Shown here: positions 59,301 through 64,000 of the stretch, piece by piece | Numbering within the stretch: the first letter of the stretch is position 1 | How the letters are laid out: each line of letters begins with the position of its first letter | NCBI GenBank assembly: GCA_964019155.1 | Contig: OZ025241.1 | Span: 10,456,129 to 10,520,128 of the forward strand | DNA from: Osedax fenrisi | Lineage: Eukaryota; Annelida; Polychaeta; Sabellida; Siboglinidae | Direction of reading: 5' to 3' | DNA: 64,000 nucleotides | The notes under the pieces: model-generated | Told to the model about the DNA's origin: nothing | Database searches by the model: none | Seen by the model: the letters and a program-made list of their open reading frames with translations, nothing else | Made by a program: the position numbers and the translations under genes

Positions 59301-62300
59301 TGCGGACTCCATTGTCCCATTTCATAATATATATGTGCGGACTCCTTCGTCCCATGTCATAATCGATATGTGCGGACTCCTTTGTACCATGTCATAATCG
59401 ATATGTGCGGACTCCGTTGTCCCATGTCATAATATATATATGTGCGGACTCCTTTTTCCCATGTCATAATCGATATGTGCGGACTCCTTTGTCCCATGTC
59501 ATAATCGATATGTGCGGACTCATTTGTCCCATGTCATAATCGATATGTGCGGACTCCATTGTCCCATGTCATAATATATATGTGCGGACTCCTTCGTCCC
59601 ATGTCATAATCGATATGTGCGGACTCCTTTGTCCCATGTCATAATCGATATGTGCGGACTCCGTTGTCCCATGTCATAATCGATATGTGCGGACTCCTTT
59701 GTCCCATGTCATAATCTATATGTGCGGACTCCTTTGTCCCATGTCATAATCGATATGTGCGGACACCATTTTCCCATGTCATAATCGATATGTGCGACTC
59801 CATTGTCCCATGTCATAATCGATATGTGCGGACTCTATTGTCCCATGTCATAATCGATATGTGCGGACTCCTTTGTCCCATGTCATAATCGATATGTGCG
59901 GACTCCTTTGTGCCATGTCATAATCGATATGTGCGGACTCATTAATCCCATGTCATAATCGATATGTGCGGACTCCTTTGTCCCATGTCATAATCGATAT
60001 GTGCGGACTCCATTGTCCCATGTCATAATATATATGTGCGGACTCCTTTGTCCCATGTTATAAACGATATGTGCGGACTCCTTTGTCCCATGTCATAATC
60101 GATATGTGCGGACTCCTTTGTCCCATATCATAATCGATATGTGCGGACTCCTTTGTCCCATGTCATAATCGATATGTGCGGACTCCTTTGTCCCATGTCA
60201 TAATCGATATGTGCGGACTCCATTGTCCCATGTCATAATAGATATATGCGGAATCCATTGTCCCATGTCATAAACTATATGTGCGGACTCCATTGTCCCA
60301 TATCATAATCGATATGTGCGGACTCTATTGTCCCATGTCATAATCGATATGTGCGGACTCCATTGTCCCATGTCATAATCGATATGTGCGGACTCTATTG
60401 TCCCATGTCATAATCGATATGTGCGGACTCCTTTGTCCAATGTCATAATCGATATGTGCGGACTCATTTGTCCCATGTCATAATCGATATGTGCGGACTC
60501 CATTGTCCCATGTCATAATCGATATGTGCGGACTCCTTTGTCCCATGTCATAATCGATATGTGCGGACTCCATTGTCCCATGTCATAATATATATGTGCG
60601 GACTCCTTTGTCCCATGTCATAAACGATATGTGCGGACTCCTTTGTCCCATGTCATAATCGATATGTGCGGACTCCTTTGTCCCATATCATAATCGATAT
60701 GTGCGGACTCCTTTGTCCCATGTCATAATCGATATGTGCGGACTCATTAATCCCATGTCATAATCGATATGTGCGGACTCCTTTGTCCCATGTCATAATC
60801 GATATGTGCGGACTCCATTTTCCCATGTCATAATATATATGTGCGGACTCCTTTGTCCCATGTCATAATATATATGTGCGGACTCCTTTGTCCCATATCA
60901 TAATCGATATGTGCGGACTCCTTTGTCCCATGTCATAATCGATATGTGCGGACTCATTAATCCCATGTCATAATCGATATGTGCGGACTCCTTTTTCCCA
61001 TGTCATAATCGATATGTGCGGACTCCATTGTCCCATGTCATAATATATATGTGCGGACTCCTTTGTCCCATGTCATAATCGATATATGCGGAATCCATTG
61101 TCCCATGTCATAATATATATGTGCGGACTCCATTGTCCCATGTCATAATATATATGTGCGGACTCCTTTGTCCCATGTCATAATCGATATGTGCGGACTC
61201 ATTAATCCCATGTCATAATCGATATGTGCGGACTCCTTTGTCCCATGTCATAAACGATATGTGCGGACTCCTTTGTCCCATGTCATAATCGATATGTGCG
61301 GACTCCTTTGTCCCATGTCATAATCGATATGTGCGGACTCCTTTGTCCCATGTCATAATCGATATGTGCAGACTCCATTGTCCCATGTCATAATCGATAT
61401 GTGCGGACTCCTTTGTCCCATATCATAATCGATATGTGCGGACTCCTTTGTCCCATGTCATAATCGATATGTGCGGACTCATTAATCCCATGTCATAATC
61501 GATATGTGCGGACTCCTTTGTCCCATGTCATAATCGATATGTGCGGACTCCATTGTCCCATGTCATAATATATATGTGCGGACTCCTTTGTCCCATGTCA
61601 TAAACGATATGTGCGGACTCCTTTGTCCCATGTCATAATCGATATGTGCGGACTCCTTTGTCCCATGTCATAATCGATATGTGCGGACTCCATTGTCCCA
61701 TTTCATAATATATATGTGCGGACTCCTTCGTCCCATGTCATAATCGATATGTGCGGACTCCTTTGTACCATGTCATAATCGATATGTGCGGACTCCGTTG
61801 TCCCATGTCATAATATATATATGTGCGGACTCCTTTTTCCCATGTCATAATCGATATGTGCGGACTCCTTTGTCCCATATCATAATCGATATGTGCGGAC
61901 TCATTTGTCCCATGTCATAATCGATATGTGCGGACTCCATTGTCCCATGTCATAATATATATGTGCGGACTCCTTCGTCCCATGTCATAATCGATATGTG
62001 CGGACTCCTTTGTCCCATGTCATAATCGATATGTGCGGACTCCGTTGTCCCATGTCATAATCGATATGTGCGGACTCCTTTGTCCCATGTCATAATCTAT
62101 ATGTGCGGACTCCTTTGTCCCATGTCATAATCGATATGTGCGGACACCATTTTCCCATGTCATAATCGATATGTGCGACTCCATTGTCCCATGTCATAAT
62201 CGATATGTGCGGACTCTATTGTCCCATGTCATAATCGATATGTGCGGACTCCTTTGTCCCATGTCATAATCGATATGTGCGGACTCCTTTGTGCCATGTC

Positions 62301-64000
62301 ATAATCGATATGTGCGGACTCATTAATCCCATGTCATAATCGATATGTGCGGACTCCTTTGTCCCATGTCATAATCGATATGTGCGGACTCCATTGTCCC
62401 ATGTCATAATATATATGTGCGGACTCCTTTGTCCCATGTTATAAACGATATGTGCGGACTCCTTTGTCCCATGTCATAATCGATATGTGCGGACTCCTTT
62501 GTCCCATATCATAATCGATATGTGCGGACTCCTTTGTCCCATGTCATAATCGATATGTGCGGACTCCTTTGTCCCATGTCATAATCGATATGTGCGGACT
62601 CCATTGTCCCATGTCATAATAGATATATGCGGAATCCATTGTCCCATGTCATAAACTATATGTGCGGACTCCATTGTCCCATATCATAATCGATATGTGC
62701 GGACTCTATTGTCCCATGTCATAATCGATATGTGCGGACTCCATTGTCCCATGTCATAATCGATATGTGCGGACTCTATTGTCCCATGTCATAATCGATA
62801 TGTGCGGACTCCTTTGTCCAATGTCATAATCGATATGTGCGGACTCATTTGTCCCATGTCATAATCGATATGTGCGGACTCCATTGTCCCATGTCATAAT
62901 CGATATGTGCGGACTCCATTGTCCCATGTCAAAATCGATATGTGCGGACTCCATTGTCCCATGTCATAATCGATATGTGCGGACTCCTTTGTCCCATGTC
63001 ATAATCGATATGTGCGGACTCCTTTGTCCCATGTCATAATCGATATGTGCGGACTCCTTTGTCCCATGTCATAATCGATATGTGCGGACTCCTTTGTCCC
63101 ATGTCATAATCGATATGTGCGGATTCCTTTGTCCCATGTCATAATCGATATGTGCGGACTTCATTGTCCCATGTCATAATCAATATGTGCGGACTCCATT
63201 GTCCCATGTCAAAATCGATATGTGCGGACTCCATTGTCCCATGTCATAATCGATATGTGCGGACTCCTTTGTCCCATGTCATAATCGATATGTGCGGACT
63301 CCTTTGTCCCATGTCATAATCGATATGTGCGGACTCATTTGTCCCATGTCATAATCGATATGTGCAAACTCCATTGTCCCATGTCATAATATATATGTGC
63401 GGACTCCGTTGTCCCATGTCATAATCGATATGTGCGGACTCCTTTGTCCCATGTCATAATCGATATGTGCGGACTCCATTGTCCCATGTCAAAATCGATA
63501 TGTGCGGACTCCATTGTCCCATGTCATAATCGATATGTGCGGACTCCTTTGTCCCATGTCATAATCTATATGTGCGGACTCCTTTGTCCCATGTCATAAT
63601 CTATATGTGCAGACTCCTTTGTCCCATGTCATAATCGATATGTGCGGACTCCTTTGTCCCATGTCATAATCGATATGTGCGGACTCCATTGTCCCATGTC
63701 ATAATATATATATGCGGACTCCTTTGTCCCATGTCATAATCGATATGTGCAGACTCCATTGTCCCATGTCATAATCGATATGTGCGGACTCCATTGTCCC
63801 ATGTCATATTCGATATGTGCAGACTCCATTGTACCATGTCATAATATATATATGTGCGGACTCCTTTGTCCCATGTCATAATCGATATGTGCGGACTCAT
63901 TAATCCCATGTCATAATCGATATGTGCGGACTCCTTTGTCCCATGTCATAATCGATATGTGCGGACTCCATTGTCCCATGTCATAATATATATGTGCGGA
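53321..64000. repeat. 35-bp satellite array, open at the window end
   Basis: Unit: GTCCCATGTCATAATCGATA then TGTGCGGACTCCTTT. It is repeated about 300 times over 10.7 kb without any interrupting element. The main variable positions are CTTTG/CATTG/TATTG/CGTTG/CTTCG/CATTAAT near the end, and CGATAT/ATATAT/CTATAT in the middle. The ATATAT variants often add 2 bp. The first units (53321-53420) are the most diverged. There is no open frame, TIR or spacer structure, so this is satellite DNA, not CRISPR or coding. Confidence 0.97.
55900..64000. repeat. higher-order modules of the satellite (A-B-C-A-C-A-B)
   Basis: Rare variants recur at fixed offsets. GCGAC (a missing G) is at 56396, 59794 and 62175. 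GTACC is at 55986, 59384 and 61765. TAGATATATG is at 56841, 60239 and 62620. The offsets are 3398 and 2381 bp. AAACGAT at 58241 and 60622, and CCATTTT at 58434 and 60815, also differ by 2381. The region after about 57.1 kb reappears at +5779 up to the end. This resolves into modules of about 1.2 (A), 1.02 (B) and 1.2 kb (C). Confidence 0.85.

Noticed and set aside
53321..64000. CRISPR-like regular repeats
   Set aside because: The units are contiguous, with no unique spacers, in a eukaryotic context. It is a tandem satellite.

Overview
The window looks like nuclear DNA from an animal, probably a marine invertebrate. It is very AT-rich and has spliced, GC-richer exons with GT/AG introns, tRNA-derived SINEs, several non-LTR retrotransposon families, hAT and pogo-like DNA transposons, dozens of (TA)n tracts and a 10.7-kb satellite. 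I cannot fix the phylum from sequence alone. Nothing bacterial, phage or CRISPR-like is present.

The one apparent host gene is a class A (rhodopsin-like) G-protein-coupled receptor on the plus strand. I assembled it from six exons at 4091-4525, 6071-6187, 13874-13993, 16347-16514, 26368-26560 and 39689-39963. The intron phases are 0,0,0,0,1 and the product is about 435 residues. All seven membrane segments and the key class A positions are covered: N in TM1, D in TM2, Cys at the TM3 start and in loop 2, ERY, Pro/Tyr in TM5 and NPxxY in TM7. It lacks the CWxP motif of TM6 and the usual TM4 Trp. A short promoter at 3972-4046 carries an AP-1 site, two tandem GTCACGTGAC E-boxes and a TATA box.

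Layout. (1) 1-3961: a decayed RTE-like LINE sits between two 93% identical 230-bp direct repeats, the second of which runs into the receptor promoter. (2) 4.1-40 kb: the receptor gene. Its introns are filled with a LINE split by a 2.35-kb hAT element, a second hAT in the opposite orientation, a pogo-like element, other TIR elements, foldback/MITE elements, two tRNA-SINE families and many LINE 3'-end fragments. (3) 40-53 kb: gene-poor, with LINE and SINE debris, including a LINE copy that keeps intact ORF1 and endonuclease but has lost its reverse transcriptase. (4) 53.3 kb to the window end: a 35-bp satellite array of about 300 units whose second half is built from three roughly 1-1.2 kb modules in the order A-B-C-A-C-A-B.

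The main points of interest are the atypical receptor, its duplicated upstream region with a tandem E-box, the inverted repeat pairs that bracket single exons, the nested transposon stratigraphy with readable target-site duplications, and the modular satellite.
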